This document shows, piece by piece, positions 43,360-51,267 of a DNA stretch of 64,000 bases. The position numbers and the translations under genes were made by a program. The first letter of the stretch is position 1. Every line of letters starts with the position of its first letter. The DNA is from an uncultured Steroidobacter sp. (GTDB lineage: Bacteria > Pseudomonadota > Gammaproteobacteria > Steroidobacterales > Steroidobacteraceae), in the NCBI GenBank assembly GCA_937864115.1, contig CALMII010000012.1:1-64000 (forward strand). Direction: 5' to 3'. The notes beneath the pieces were generated by a model. That model saw nothing but the letters and a program-made list of their open reading frames with translations, was not told the DNA's origin and did no database searches.

Positions 43360-43799
43360 GTCGTTTCTCCTGCGTTTTGGTTGTGTGCGCAGGAGCCCGG
43401 GACGATTCGCGCTCCTGCACGTCAGGCGAACAGGGCGCGCTGCATGCGCCATGCGGCCGACTGGCGTGGCGCGGAACGTACAGCGGCTATCGCGCGGCGA
43501 TGGCGCAAGGGTTGCTCATTCAACAGGAGGAGAAAATTTCCGCGACGGCTGCGACAGGAGACGTTCCCGATGAATCGCAGATTGCGAAATGTCGTGCGTG
43601 TGCCACGCTGAATCGTGTTCGCCGCAACGGCGGTGGCTTGTATACCTTCGTTGCGACGAATTGGCGCAACACGAATGGACAAACCGAGGCGGCGATGGGG
43701 TGGGAGGGCCAAGGTGGGGGCCTGCGCGGCCCCGTTCCGGGAGCGAATCGCCGCACCTATATACTGTCGGCCCCGACGACCGACGGCGACCCTCACCGC
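43360..43799. other. 440-bp gap between receptor and exonuclease genes
   Basis: No convincing gene. It contains a GC-rich palindrome GGCGCGCTGCATGCGCC (43433-43449), a purine-rich AGGAGGAGAAAATTTCC near 43521-43537, and a CTATATACTG string at 43759-43768 that could be the -10 region for the exonuclease gene, 32 bases before its start. The plus-strand frame is open from 43287 into the exonuclease gene, but its codon use is unlike a protein. It may hold a long leader for the receptor mRNA. Confidence 0.5.
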
Positions 43800-44600
43800 A
43801 TGAAGATCTATTCCTGGAACGTCAATGGCATTCGCGCCGTCCTCAAGAAGGGCACTTTTCAGACCTTCCTGCAGGCGCATCAGCCCGACATCCTGTGTCT
43901 GCAGGAGACCAAGGCCGAGCGCGGCCAGATCGAGATCGATCTGCCGGGCTACCACGAGTACTGGAATTCGGCGGTCAAGAAGGGCTACTCCGGCACGGCG
44001 ATCTTCGCGAAGCAGGAGCCGCTGTCGGTGGTCAACGGCTTTCCGAAGGAATTCGCGAAGCGTTTCAGGTTCGCGGACGAACTGCAGCGCGACAGTGCCG
44101 AAGAAGGTCGCGTCATCACCGCGGAGTTCGACAGGTTCTTCGTCGTGACCGTGTACACGCCGAACGCGAAGGACGATCTCAGTCGCCTGCCGCTGCGTCA
44201 CAAACACTGGGATCCGGCCTTCCTTGCGTACTGCCAGCAGCTCGAAAAGAAAAAGCCGGTGGTCTTCTGCGGCGACCTCAATGTCGCGCACACCGAACTC
44301 GATCTCGCCAATCCCAAACCGAATCGCGGCAAGAAAGGCTTTACGCTCGAGGAGCGCGAAGGCTTCCAGAATTTCGTCGATGCCGGCTTCGTCGATACGT
44401 TCCGGCTGTTCACGCAGGGCAACGGTCACTACACCTGGTGGAGCGTCTTCTCCGGCGCGCGCGCCCGCAACGTGGGATGGAGAATCGACTACGTGCTGGT
44501 GTCGGCGGCGCTGCGCAAGTCGGTGAAGGCCGCGGAGATCCATGCCGACGTGATGGGCAGCGATCATTGCCCGGTGAGCATCACGCTGGGCAGGCTCTGA
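43800..44600 (+). CDS. xth: Exodeoxyribonuclease III (AP endonuclease)
   Basis: A 266-residue endonuclease/exonuclease/phosphatase-fold enzyme of the Xth type, for base-excision repair of abasic sites and 3-prime blocked ends. It begins MKIYSWNVNGIRAVLKKG, with the metal Glu in CLQETKAE, KKGYSGTAIF, the catalytic GDLNVAHTELDLANPK, GWRIDYVLVS and the terminal GSDHCPVSI with the catalytic Asp-His. Length and motif order are standard. The ATG at 43800 matches the family start exactly. Divergent from the TonB receptor. Confidence 0.95.
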   Translation: MKIYSWNVNGIRAVLKKGTFQTFLQAHQPDILCLQETKAERGQIEIDLPGYHEYWNSAVKKGYSGTAIFAKQEPLSVVNGFPKEFAKRFRFADELQRDSAEEGRVITAEFDRFFVVTVYTPNAKDDLSRLPLRHKHWDPAFLAYCQQLEKKKPVVFCGDLNVAHTELDLANPKPNRGKKGFTLEEREGFQNFVDAGFVDTFRLFTQGNGHYTWWSVFSGARARNVGWRIDYVLVSAALRKSVKAAEIHADVMGSDHCPVSITLGRL

Positions 44601-44729
44601 GCACGCGTTCTACGGCCGATGCGGAATGACATCGGTCTGTGAACTGGATCTCGTTCCGCAGTCGGCGGTGTTGAGCGTATTGCGCACCGCGGCGGAGCCG
44701 GTGCCGGGGCGCGTGCCGATACTGGCGGC

Positions 44730-45839
44730 ATGTCCACCGGTACCACCAGATCCGCGTCCGAACTCCTGACGACGCAGCAGTTCGAGCTCGCGCGCTTCGA
44801 CGACTATTCCCGGCAGGGACAGTTGCTGGCGATCGCCGTGCACGGCCTGTTTGCCGTCTTCGGCCTGCTGATGGGCGCGCCGCAGCTCACGTTGCTGCAA
44901 CTCGTGAGCATCGCGGTTTACGCGGTGAGTTTCGCCATCGCCAGGCGGCGCATGCTCTGGCTGCAGACCAGCCTGGTCTATCTCGATCTGCTGGTGCATT
45001 CGACCCTGGCGGGATGGATCGTCGGTGTGGAGGCGGGCTTCCAGTACTACTCCTGGATCCTGCTGCCGCTGGTGTTTACCAACGTGCATCGCACCCTGCG
45101 GTCGAAAGTGATCACGGCGGCGCTGCTGTCGGTCGTGTTCGTCGTCATCGACCTGTGGCTGCGGCATGCGCAGCCGCTGGTCGCGATCGAGCCGGCCGCA
45201 CTGGCCGCGCTGCGCTACTTCAATATCGGCTGCTATCTGCTGGCGCTCGGCATGGCCTCCTACGCGCATGGCAAGACGGCGCGCGAACTGCAGGAGCGGC
45301 TGCGTTCGGCGGCTGGCACCGATTCGCTGACCGCTCTCATGAACCGTCGTCGCATGTCGGAACGACTGGTCGAGGAGGTGGCGCGCGCACGGCGCAAGGG
45401 CGATGCGCTCTCGCTCATGCTGCTGGACATCGATCGGTTCAAGACCATCAACGACGAGCACGGCCATGCGCAGGGCGATCGCGTCATCGCGCATGTCGCG
45501 GACGTCCTGCGCACGGGCGTGCGTCAGGTGGACATGGTTTCGCGCTGGGGCGGCGAAGAATTCCTGATCCTGCTGCCCGATACCGACGTCCAGGCCGCCG
45601 CCGAACTCGCCGAGCGCATCCGGCGTCAGGTCACGCTGAAGGTTCATCGCGTGGAAGGCGTGGAGTCGCGGGTCACCATCACCGCGGGCATCGCGACGCT
45701 GCGACCGCGGGAATCGATCGAGGCCACGATTCACCGCGCCGACGTGGCGTTGTACGAAGGCAAGCGCGCGGGACGTGATCGCGTCGTCGTTAGTGAAGGT
45801 GATCTGGATGTAGAACTGCGGGTAGCGGCACAGGGATAG
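44730..45839 (+). CDS. Membrane diguanylate cyclase (GGDEF)
   Basis: A 369-residue cyclase making cyclic di-GMP. Five to six membrane segments span about residues 32-178 (QLLAIAVHGLFAVFGLLMG onwards), followed by a short helical linker and the GGDEF domain. The catalytic motif is GGEEF (274-278), with substrate-binding LDIDRFKTINDEHGH. An RxxD product-inhibition site (RQVD, 265-268) is placed correctly five residues before the active motif, so feedback inhibition is likely. No EAL domain. The sensory part is of no known named type. It follows the exonuclease gene by 129 bases. Confidence 0.93.
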   Translation: MSTGTTRSASELLTTQQFELARFDDYSRQGQLLAIAVHGLFAVFGLLMGAPQLTLLQLVSIAVYAVSFAIARRRMLWLQTSLVYLDLLVHSTLAGWIVGVEAGFQYYSWILLPLVFTNVHRTLRSKVITAALLSVVFVVIDLWLRHAQPLVAIEPAALAALRYFNIGCYLLALGMASYAHGKTARELQERLRSAAGTDSLTALMNRRRMSERLVEEVARARRKGDALSLMLLDIDRFKTINDEHGHAQGDRVIAHVADVLRTGVRQVDMVSRWGGEEFLILLPDTDVQAAAELAERIRRQVTLKVHRVEGVESRVTITAGIATLRPRESIEATIHRADVALYEGKRAGRDRVVVSEGDLDVELRVAAQG

Positions 45840-45854
45840 CCGTTGGGTCCGCTT

Positions 45855-45889
45855 CTGTAGGTCAGGCTTCAGCCTGACTTCCGAAAAGA
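45855..45889. repeat. REP palindrome abutting a miniature element
   Basis: CTGTAGG-like edge and GTCAGGCTTCAGCCTGAC (45861-45878) precede the miniature element directly, as in a REP pair whose second palindrome has been replaced or split by the element. Confidence 0.85.
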
Positions 45890-46168
45890 GGCCGGCTTCA
45901 GCCCAATGGCACTGCATTAAGGGCCAGATGATCGAGATGAGGTCGAATCGAGCGTCCCTTCCTCCGCGCAGCGGGGAGGAGGCGCGCGAAGCGAGCCGGA
46001 GATCCCCCAGCGAGGGGAGAAGGACAGGATGGGGGCGTCGAACCAAGCCGCGCAGTTTGCGTTGATGCCCCACCCTAACCCTCCCCCGCTACGCGGAGGA
46101 GGGGATCAGACCAGAGGCGATCAACGCAGAAAAATCCTCAATGCAGTGCCATTGGGCTAAAGCCGGCC
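45890..46168. mobile_element. 279-bp miniature inverted-repeat element, copy 1
   Basis: The ends are 31-base inverted repeats: left 45890-45920 (GGCCGGCTTCAGCCCAATGG, then CACTGCATTAA), right 46138-46168, mismatched only at two positions. Each end begins with a half of the GGCCGGCTTCAGCCGGCC REP palindrome. The interior has CT/GA-rich palindromes, GATGAGGTCGAAT and GCGCAGTTTGCGTTGA, and no open frame. A related copy is at 61826-62063 and a partial one at 100-217. No transposase is near, so it would be non-autonomous. It fills most of the 343-base gap between the cyclase and DUF72 genes. Confidence 0.75.
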
Positions 46169-46182
46169 CCACAGCAAGAAAG

Positions 46183-46989
46183 TCATCTCAACCTGTCGAT
46201 CAGCGCCATCGCCGCCGCCGGGGCGCGTTCCTTCGCGCCGTTGATGAAATAGATGAACACATCGCGCGGCTTGCCCTTCGCCGCGCTGGAAATTTTTTCG
46301 ACGCGCGGCAGATCATCCGGTTCGTCGCCGCGCGCCCAGAGGCAGGCGCGCTGTGCCCAGCGATCGATCTCGGCAGGTGGATAGCCCGTGACTTCGGTGG
46401 TCACGCTGCGTCGCAATCGGGCGTAGATGAAGTCACCCGTCGCATCCGCGAAGCCCGGATAGGTTTCATCGTCCTCGAGCACGACGCTCACGTTGCGGGC
46501 ACGCGCAATCGAGAGGAATTCCTCGCAGGCGAAACTTGCATGTCGCACTTCGAGCGCGTGACGCAGCTGCAATGACCCGACGTCAGGCGGCAGCAGTTCG
46601 AGAAACGCGCGCAGATCGTCTGCATCGAAGACATGTTTCGGTTCGAGCTGCCAGAGAATCGGCCCCAGCTTGCGGCCGAGTTCGGTCACGCCGCTGTCGA
46701 GAAAGCGCTGCACGTGCGGTCCGGCGTCGGCCAGCGCCTTGCGCTGCGCGATGAAGCGCGGCGCCTTCACCGAGAACATGAATTCATCGGGCGTTGCATC
46801 GCGCCATCGGGCGAACACTTCCGCTTTCTGCAGTCGATAGAAGGTGCTGTTGATCTCGATCGCAGTGACCTTGCGGCTCGCGTAGTCGAGTTCGTCTTTC
46901 TTGCCGATTTGCGGCGGATAGAACGTCTCGCGCCACGGTTCGTAATTCCAGCCGCCGATGCCGACACGGATGCGTCCGGTGTTGCTCAT
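46183..46989 (-). CDS. DUF72 (YecE-like) family protein
   Basis: A 268-residue TIM-barrel-like protein of the DUF72/YecE family, widespread and of unknown biochemical function. Family motifs are RVGIGGWNYEPWRETFYPP at the start, YASRKVTAIEINSTFYRLQ, FMFSVKAPRFIAQRKAL, LGPILWQLEP and RLRRSVTTEVTGYPPAEID. The ATG at 46989 is preferred because GAGGAAATC precedes it and the first barrel strand follows; the longer frame to 47139 lies in the promoter region of the divergent receptor. Ends 14 bases from the miniature element. Confidence 0.9.
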   Translation of the reverse strand: MSNTGRIRVGIGGWNYEPWRETFYPPQIGKKDELDYASRKVTAIEINSTFYRLQKAEVFARWRDATPDEFMFSVKAPRFIAQRKALADAGPHVQRFLDSGVTELGRKLGPILWQLEPKHVFDADDLRAFLELLPPDVGSLQLRHALEVRHASFACEEFLSIARARNVSVVLEDDETYPGFADATGDFIYARLRRSVTTEVTGYPPAEIDRWAQRACLWARGDEPDDLPRVEKISSAAKGKPRDVFIYFINGAKERAPAAAMALIDRLR

Positions 46990-47175
46990 GCTCGCGGATT
47001 TCCTCTGCAGTACTTTTTCCGACGCATCGAGTCGTCGCCGCGCCGCGTATGTAAAAGCCGGGGTTACGTGTGCAGCGATCGCGGCACAGAGTAACTGCTC
47101 TGCTGCATCGGCGCAGACAGATCCGCGCATCCGCGGCACCGCAGCGTCGCGGATGCCCTGACCGGAGGGAGCATC

Positions 47176-49539
47176 ATGTCGTTACGGAATGGCTGGCGGG
47201 CAGGAGCCATCGCCGCCGCGTCGTGTCTCGTCGTGTCCGTTCATGCTGGCGCACAACAGACGGAATCGGATTCCCTGTTCGGCGTCGAAGAAATCATCGT
47301 CACCGGCACGGCCGTGTCGGAGCGAACCAAGTTCGATTCGAGCGTCGCCATTTCCACCTTCGACGCCGATGCCATCGCGCAGCAGGCGCCCGCGAGTTCG
47401 GCCGATCTCATTTCATCGGTGCCCGGATTCTGGGTCGAGTCCACCTCGGGCACCACGCAGGGCAACGTGTTCGCACGCGGCATCATCCAGGACGGCGGCT
47501 ATCGCTATGTCGCGCTGATGGAAGACGGCATTCCGATCTATCCGGTGTTCGAGCTGTCCTTCTACAACCCCGATCAGTTCGTGCGTGTCGATGAAACCAT
47601 CGACCGGGTCGAAGCCCTGCGCGGCGGCACGGCGCCGATCTTCACGCCCGGCGCCATCGGCGGCACGATCAATTTCGTCACGCGCTCGCCCGGCGAAGTG
47701 GCGGAGGGTCTCGTCAAGGTCGGCATCAGCGACTATGGAATGTATCGCGGCGATTTTTCATACGCGACGCCGCTGGGCAACGACTGGGGTGTGGCGCTCG
47801 GCGGCTACTACCGCAGCTCCGACGGCATTCGCGATCCCGGCTACACCGCGGATGAGGGCGGCCAGATCCGCGCCAAGCTGCTGCGGCGTTTCGAGACCGG
47901 CGAACTGGAGTTCTTCGCCAAGTACATCAACGATCGTTCGCTGTTTGCGGTGCCGATTCCATTGCAGGGCAATCCGTCCGATCCCGATGCCATCAACGGC
48001 CAGGATGCCGGAACCTATTCGCTGCACAGCGCCGATCTGGCGCGTGCCGGCCTGCCGGTCTCCGCAGAGGAAGTCGGCCTGCGCGGGTCGAGCCTCGAAA
48101 ACGGCATTCATCCGGATCTCGCCACCGGCGGCTTCCGCTTCAAGTGGCAGATGAATGACACCGTGACCTTCACCAATCTGGCGCGCTACACCGACGGCAG
48201 CGTGCGCTTCGACGGCATTTTTCCCGGCGATGCGCCCGTCAGCGGCGTGGAGTTCGCGGCCGATGCGGGCGTCGCGCCGAACTACAGCTATCTCGACGGC
48301 AGCGGCAGCTACGATGCCGCGCAGTTCGTGCAGAACCACGGCCACTGGGTCGTGAACAAGGAATACGAGGCGTTCCAGGACGACATCCGTGTCACGTTCG
48401 AACTCGGCGCGAACAACCTGACGCTCGGGGCCTACTACGCCGACTACTCGATGGCCGATCGCTGGAGTCTCGGCAACCTGATGCTGATGGACGTGCGCAG
48501 CCGGCCGCGACGATTGTCATTGCCTGGCGTGACCGATCCCGAGGGCTTCACGCAATACTCGACCTTCAATCTGTTTGCCGACTACGACGCGACGGAATGG
48601 TCGCTGTACCTGTCGGACGAATGGCAGGCCACCGACAGGCTGCGCATCGACGTCGGCGTGCGTTACGACAGCGAGGACATCGATACCTCGATCAGCAACG
48701 CGACGACGGTCGATCTCGATGGCAACCCGACAACGACCTACGACATCGCCTCGCAGGCCGGCACCGGCCGCACCCGCGACAGTCACGACTTCGATGCAAC
48801 CGGCTGGTCGATCGGCTTCAACTACGAGTTCACGGACGATCAGGCGATCTTCGGCCACTACACGGAGGCCGCGAAGCTCCCGCACTTCGACGACGTGCGC
48901 AACGGCGTGCTGGAAGAAGACAACGTGGAGAACGTCGAGCTCGGCTACAAGGTGTCGCTGCGCTCGCTGGCCATGTTCGCGACGCTGTTCCAGACCGAGT
49001 TCGACAACGTGCCGTTCCAGGACATCCTGGCGAATGGCCAGACCGTCGTGCGTCGCGCCAAGACCAAGACGCGCGGCATCGAACTGGAGGGCGAATGGAT
49101 GCCGGTGGAGTCGCTGGACATCCGCTTCAACGTCACCTGGCAGCAGCCGGAGTACGAGGATTTTTCGGGTTCCGTCATCGACAACACCGGCAATACGATC
49201 CGCCGCATTCCGGAAGTCATGGGTCGGCTCACGCCGACCTGGCATTTCATGGACGATCGCGGGCGCGCGTACCTGACCTGGACGTATGTGGGCAAGCGCT
49301 ATGCGAACGACGAGAACACCATCGTGCTGCCGTCCTACAACAAGCTGGATGCCGGCGTGATGTTCGACATCACCGAGCAGTTCAGCGTGCAGGTGGCCGG
49401 CGACAATCTCACCGACGAGGTCGGTCTCACCGAAGGCAACCCGCGTACGGACGTGGGTGCGGGCGGCATCGGTGTCGTCTACATGGCGCGACCGCTGTTC
49501 GGCCGCTCGTTCATGGGGTCGGCGACGTTCAAGTTCTGA
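47176..49539 (+). CDS. TonB-dependent receptor
   Basis: A 787-residue outer-membrane receptor. Signal peptide ends SVHAGA-QQT near residue 26; TonB-box-like VEEIIVTG at 37-44; plug with SSADLISSVPGFWVES, NVFARGIIQDGGYRYVALME and RVEALRGGTAPIFTPGAIGG, similar to FecA/FhuA-like and vitamin-type receptors; barrel ends ATFKF. The size is that of siderophore or metal-chelate receptors rather than glycan receptors, but no Fur box is visible at its promoter. The ribosome site is GGAGGGAGCATC. Confidence 0.91.
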   Translation: MSLRNGWRAGAIAAASCLVVSVHAGAQQTESDSLFGVEEIIVTGTAVSERTKFDSSVAISTFDADAIAQQAPASSADLISSVPGFWVESTSGTTQGNVFARGIIQDGGYRYVALMEDGIPIYPVFELSFYNPDQFVRVDETIDRVEALRGGTAPIFTPGAIGGTINFVTRSPGEVAEGLVKVGISDYGMYRGDFSYATPLGNDWGVALGGYYRSSDGIRDPGYTADEGGQIRAKLLRRFETGELEFFAKYINDRSLFAVPIPLQGNPSDPDAINGQDAGTYSLHSADLARAGLPVSAEEVGLRGSSLENGIHPDLATGGFRFKWQMNDTVTFTNLARYTDGSVRFDGIFPGDAPVSGVEFAADAGVAPNYSYLDGSGSYDAAQFVQNHGHWVVNKEYEAFQDDIRVTFELGANNLTLGAYYADYSMADRWSLGNLMLMDVRSRPRRLSLPGVTDPEGFTQYSTFNLFADYDATEWSLYLSDEWQATDRLRIDVGVRYDSEDIDTSISNATTVDLDGNPTTTYDIASQAGTGRTRDSHDFDATGWSIGFNYEFTDDQAIFGHYTEAAKLPHFDDVRNGVLEEDNVENVELGYKVSLRSLAMFATLFQTEFDNVPFQDILANGQTVVRRAKTKTRGIELEGEWMPVESLDIRFNVTWQQPEYEDFSGSVIDNTGNTIRRIPEVMGRLTPTWHFMDDRGRAYLTWTYVGKRYANDENTIVLPSYNKLDAGVMFDITEQFSVQVAGDNLTDEVGLTEGNPRTDVGAGGIGVVYMARPLFGRSFMGSATFKF

Positions 49540-49609
49540 GCCGTCGCATGGAATGCTCGCGAATGTGGCCGCGGGGCAACGCGAACGCGCTGCGCGATCG
49601 ACAGGCAAG

Positions 49610-49702
49610 GTGTCCATTGCACGTCGGACGGACACTCGATGGTCAGCGGAGCGGACAGCGATTTGCCGCGTCGGAAAAACAAAAGTGTCCGAATGTGTCC
49701 GT
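49610..49702. repeat. Four GTGTCC/GGACAC hexamers
   Basis: GTGTCC at 49611-49616, its complement GGACAC at 49629-49634, and two direct GTGTCC copies at about 49685 and 49695 (AGTGTCCGAATGTGTCCG). They lie in the 243-base gap between the TonB receptor and the small secreted peptide, upstream of the latter. Possible repeated operator half-sites; no regulator is recognised. Confidence 0.4.
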
Positions 49703-49782
49703 TACGTTTCAGGTGGTTGCAAGTCTTTCGGCAGTGTGCGATATCGCCGGCGGTGAGGACTGTGTCGAAGCGGGAGCGGCAT

Positions 49783-49938
49783 ATGCGTAAGGTAGCGGCA
49801 CTGGTGTTGATGCTCGGACTGGCAGGCTGGACTCTGGCGGATCGTGAAATCGTGGCGACGGTGGCGAATCGTCTCGATCTGGGTGCCACGCAGTGCAGCC
49901 AGATGACGCGCGCCGAGCCGCTCTGTCCTCTCTGCTGA
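49783..49938 (+). CDS. Small secreted cysteine-containing peptide
   Basis: A 51-residue product with a strong signal peptide (VAALVLMLGLAGWTLA) leaving a mature peptide of about 33 residues that contains three Cys, two of them in the terminal CPLC. The ribosome site CGGGAG is well placed for ATG 49783; the frame runs further upstream without a good start. I know no family. The position after a TonB receptor and before a GST gene does not define a role; a metal-binding, redox or peptide-signal function could be imagined. It may also be a spurious short frame, but the signal peptide plus ribosome site favour a real gene. Confidence 0.55.
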   Translation: MRKVAALVLMLGLAGWTLADREIVATVANRLDLGATQCSQMTRAEPLCPLC

Positions 49939-50008
49939 AGCGAGCGTTGTTCGTCATTCCAGCCCCGGCCACGGAGGGGGCTTTCTCCTGACTGTTGCCG
50001 GAGCTGTC

Positions 50009-50578
50009 GTGAAACTCTATTTCAATCCCAGAAGCCGCGCCGTCATCACCCGGTGGATGCTCGACGAGTGCGGCGCCGAATACGAACTCGTTCTCATCGA
50101 TCTCGAAAAGAAGCAGCAGAAGTCGCCGGAGTTTCTCGCCGTCAATCCGGCCGGCAAGTTGCCGGCGCTCGTCGATGGGACGACGAAGGTGTTCGAGAAC
50201 GCGGCCATCGGTCTCTATCTCGGCGACAGGTTTCCGCAGGCGAAGCTCGCCCCCGCGATCGGCTCGCCGGATCGCGGACGTTATCTGTCGCTGATGGTGT
50301 ATTCGACCTCGCAGCTCGAACCGGCGATGGGCGATGCACTGTTGAAGATGGAAACGCCGTCGTCGCGCGGCTGGACGAATTTCGACACCGCGAAGGACGT
50401 ACTGGAACGCGAACTCGGCGAGGGGCCGTATCTGTTCGGCGAGCAGTTCACGATGGCCGACATCATGAACGGTTCGATGTTCCTGTGGGCGCGGCTGTGG
50501 GGAACGCGAACCGAACGGCCGGCGCTGGAGGCGTGGCTGGATCGCCTGGCGGCGCGGCCGCAGGCGATGAAGTTCTGA
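50009..50578 (+). CDS. Glutathione S-transferase
   Basis: A 189-residue GST: thioredoxin-like N-terminal domain (KLYFNPRSRAVITRWMLDE, then NPAGKLPALVDGTT with the cis-Pro and glutathione contacts, and VFENAAIGLYLGD) and an all-helical C-terminal domain (GPYLFGEQFTMADIMNGSMF, the N-capping box). It should conjugate or reduce with glutathione in the cytoplasm; class is beta/zeta-like by the start. Followed by a REP cluster. Confidence 0.92.
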   Translation: MKLYFNPRSRAVITRWMLDECGAEYELVLIDLEKKQQKSPEFLAVNPAGKLPALVDGTTKVFENAAIGLYLGDRFPQAKLAPAIGSPDRGRYLSLMVYSTSQLEPAMGDALLKMETPSSRGWTNFDTAKDVLERELGEGPYLFGEQFTMADIMNGSMFLWARLWGTRTERPALEAWLDRLAARPQAMKF

Positions 50579-50601
50579 AGTCGTCTGCTGCCTCTTCTCC
50601 T

Positions 50602-50684
50602 CCTGTGGGGCCGGCTTCAGCCGGCCTTCTAGGGAGTCAGGCTAAAGCCTGACCTACAAGCCTGACCTACAAGCCTGACCTACA
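50602..50684. repeat. REP pair in reverse order with a tandem tail
   Basis: GGCCGGCTTCAGCCGGCC then GTCAGGCTAAAGCCTGAC, i.e. the opposite order to other copies, followed by tandem CCTGACCTACAAG units (three copies of GCCTGACCTACA). The tandem expansion suggests slippage or repeated end duplication. Confidence 0.88.
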
Positions 50685-50752
50685 GCCGGACCGCCGGATC
50701 GATGGCGATCTGTGCTACAACCGCACGCCTCTCCACCACCGATGAAATTCCA

Positions 50753-50941
50753 TGTGGCTCGACGGCGACCGGCAGGAAGGTGATGGCGAGCGCGGCGGAT
50801 TCGGTCAAGCGCGTCACGCTGGAACTCGGCGGCAACGACGCGGCCATCGTGCTCGACGATGCCGACATCGCCGAGGTGGCGCCGAAGATTTTTCAGGCGG
50901 CGATGTACAACACCGGCCAGGTCTGCATCGCGGTGAAACGC
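50753..50941 (+). pseudogene. Aldehyde dehydrogenase remnant
   Basis: About 63 codons with clear aldehyde-dehydrogenase sequence: GSTATGRKVM (cofactor loop), VTLELGGNDAAIVLDDAD with the conserved Glu, and NTGQVCIAVKR with the catalytic Cys. Complete enzymes have some 450-500 residues, so both ends are lost. The homology stops at VKR, just before the REP at 50952, and starts after the REP at 50602-50684. It is therefore a relic trapped between two REP clusters, and nothing indicates it is expressed. Confidence 0.85.
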
Positions 50942-50951
50942 CGGCCCTCTT

Positions 50952-51008
50952 CTGTAGGTCAGGCTTCAGCCTGCCTCTGAAAGAGGCCGGCTGAAGCCGG
51001 CCCCACAG
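50952..51008. repeat. REP pair overlapping a gene end
   Basis: GTCAGGCTTCAGCCTGCC and GGCCGGCTGAAGCCGGCC with the usual flanks. The minus-strand DUF2061 gene reads into it and stops inside at 50959. Confidence 0.9.
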
Positions 51009-51180
51009 CAGGATTGCGGATCCGTTCCCACACGCGCTCATGGAAGAAATACCCGACCGAGTTGCACAGCGGCTCGATCAGCGCGACCGCGCCGCCGACC
51101 ATCACGCTGCCGGTCATCAGGTAGACGACCGTGAAGGCGATGCTGATGTGCATGGTGGTGAATGTCAGTGTCTTGATCAT
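50959..51180 (-). CDS. DUF2061-family small membrane protein with REP-derived tail
   Basis: A 73-residue inner-membrane protein. The first ~55 residues are a DUF2061-type protein with two membrane spans: FTTMHISIAFTVVYLMTGS, GGAVALIEPLCNSVGYFFHE, then RVWERIR, the usual family end. The remaining 18 residues (PAVGPASAGLF...) are the translation of the REP at 50952-51008, so the original C-terminus has been replaced. A Fur-box-like site lies 18-40 bases upstream of the start, suggesting induction under iron limitation. No function is known for the family. Confidence 0.85.
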   Translation of the reverse strand: MIKTLTFTTMHISIAFTVVYLMTGSVMVGGAVALIEPLCNSVGYFFHERVWERIRNPAVGPASAGLFQRQAEA

Positions 51181-51197
51181 GGCTTTACCCTCGACAT

Positions 51198-51220
51198 CAA
51201 ATGATAATGATTCTCATTTG
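51198..51220. promoter_or_regulatory. Fur-box-like site
   Basis: CAAATGATAATGATTCTCAT followed by TTG: palindromic arms CAAATGA and TCATTTG, with GATAATGATT matching the core of the Fur consensus. It lies between the DUF2061 gene (start 18 bases away) and the divergent TraB/GumN gene (start 48 bases away), so it could control either or both. AT-rich against a GC-rich background. Confidence 0.8.
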
Positions 51221-51267
51221 AAAATCAACCATTCCATAAGCCTTTGAATCTGAAAGCCTGTGCAAGC

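Noticed and set aside
44610-46073. Minus-strand open frame spanning the diguanylate cyclase and part of the miniature element
   Set aside because: It runs across a repeat and is antisense to a gene with intact GGEEF and RxxD motifs.
50640-50690. Short tandem repeats considered as a CRISPR array
   Set aside because: Three adjacent 13-base units with no spacers; it is a tandem extension of a REP end.
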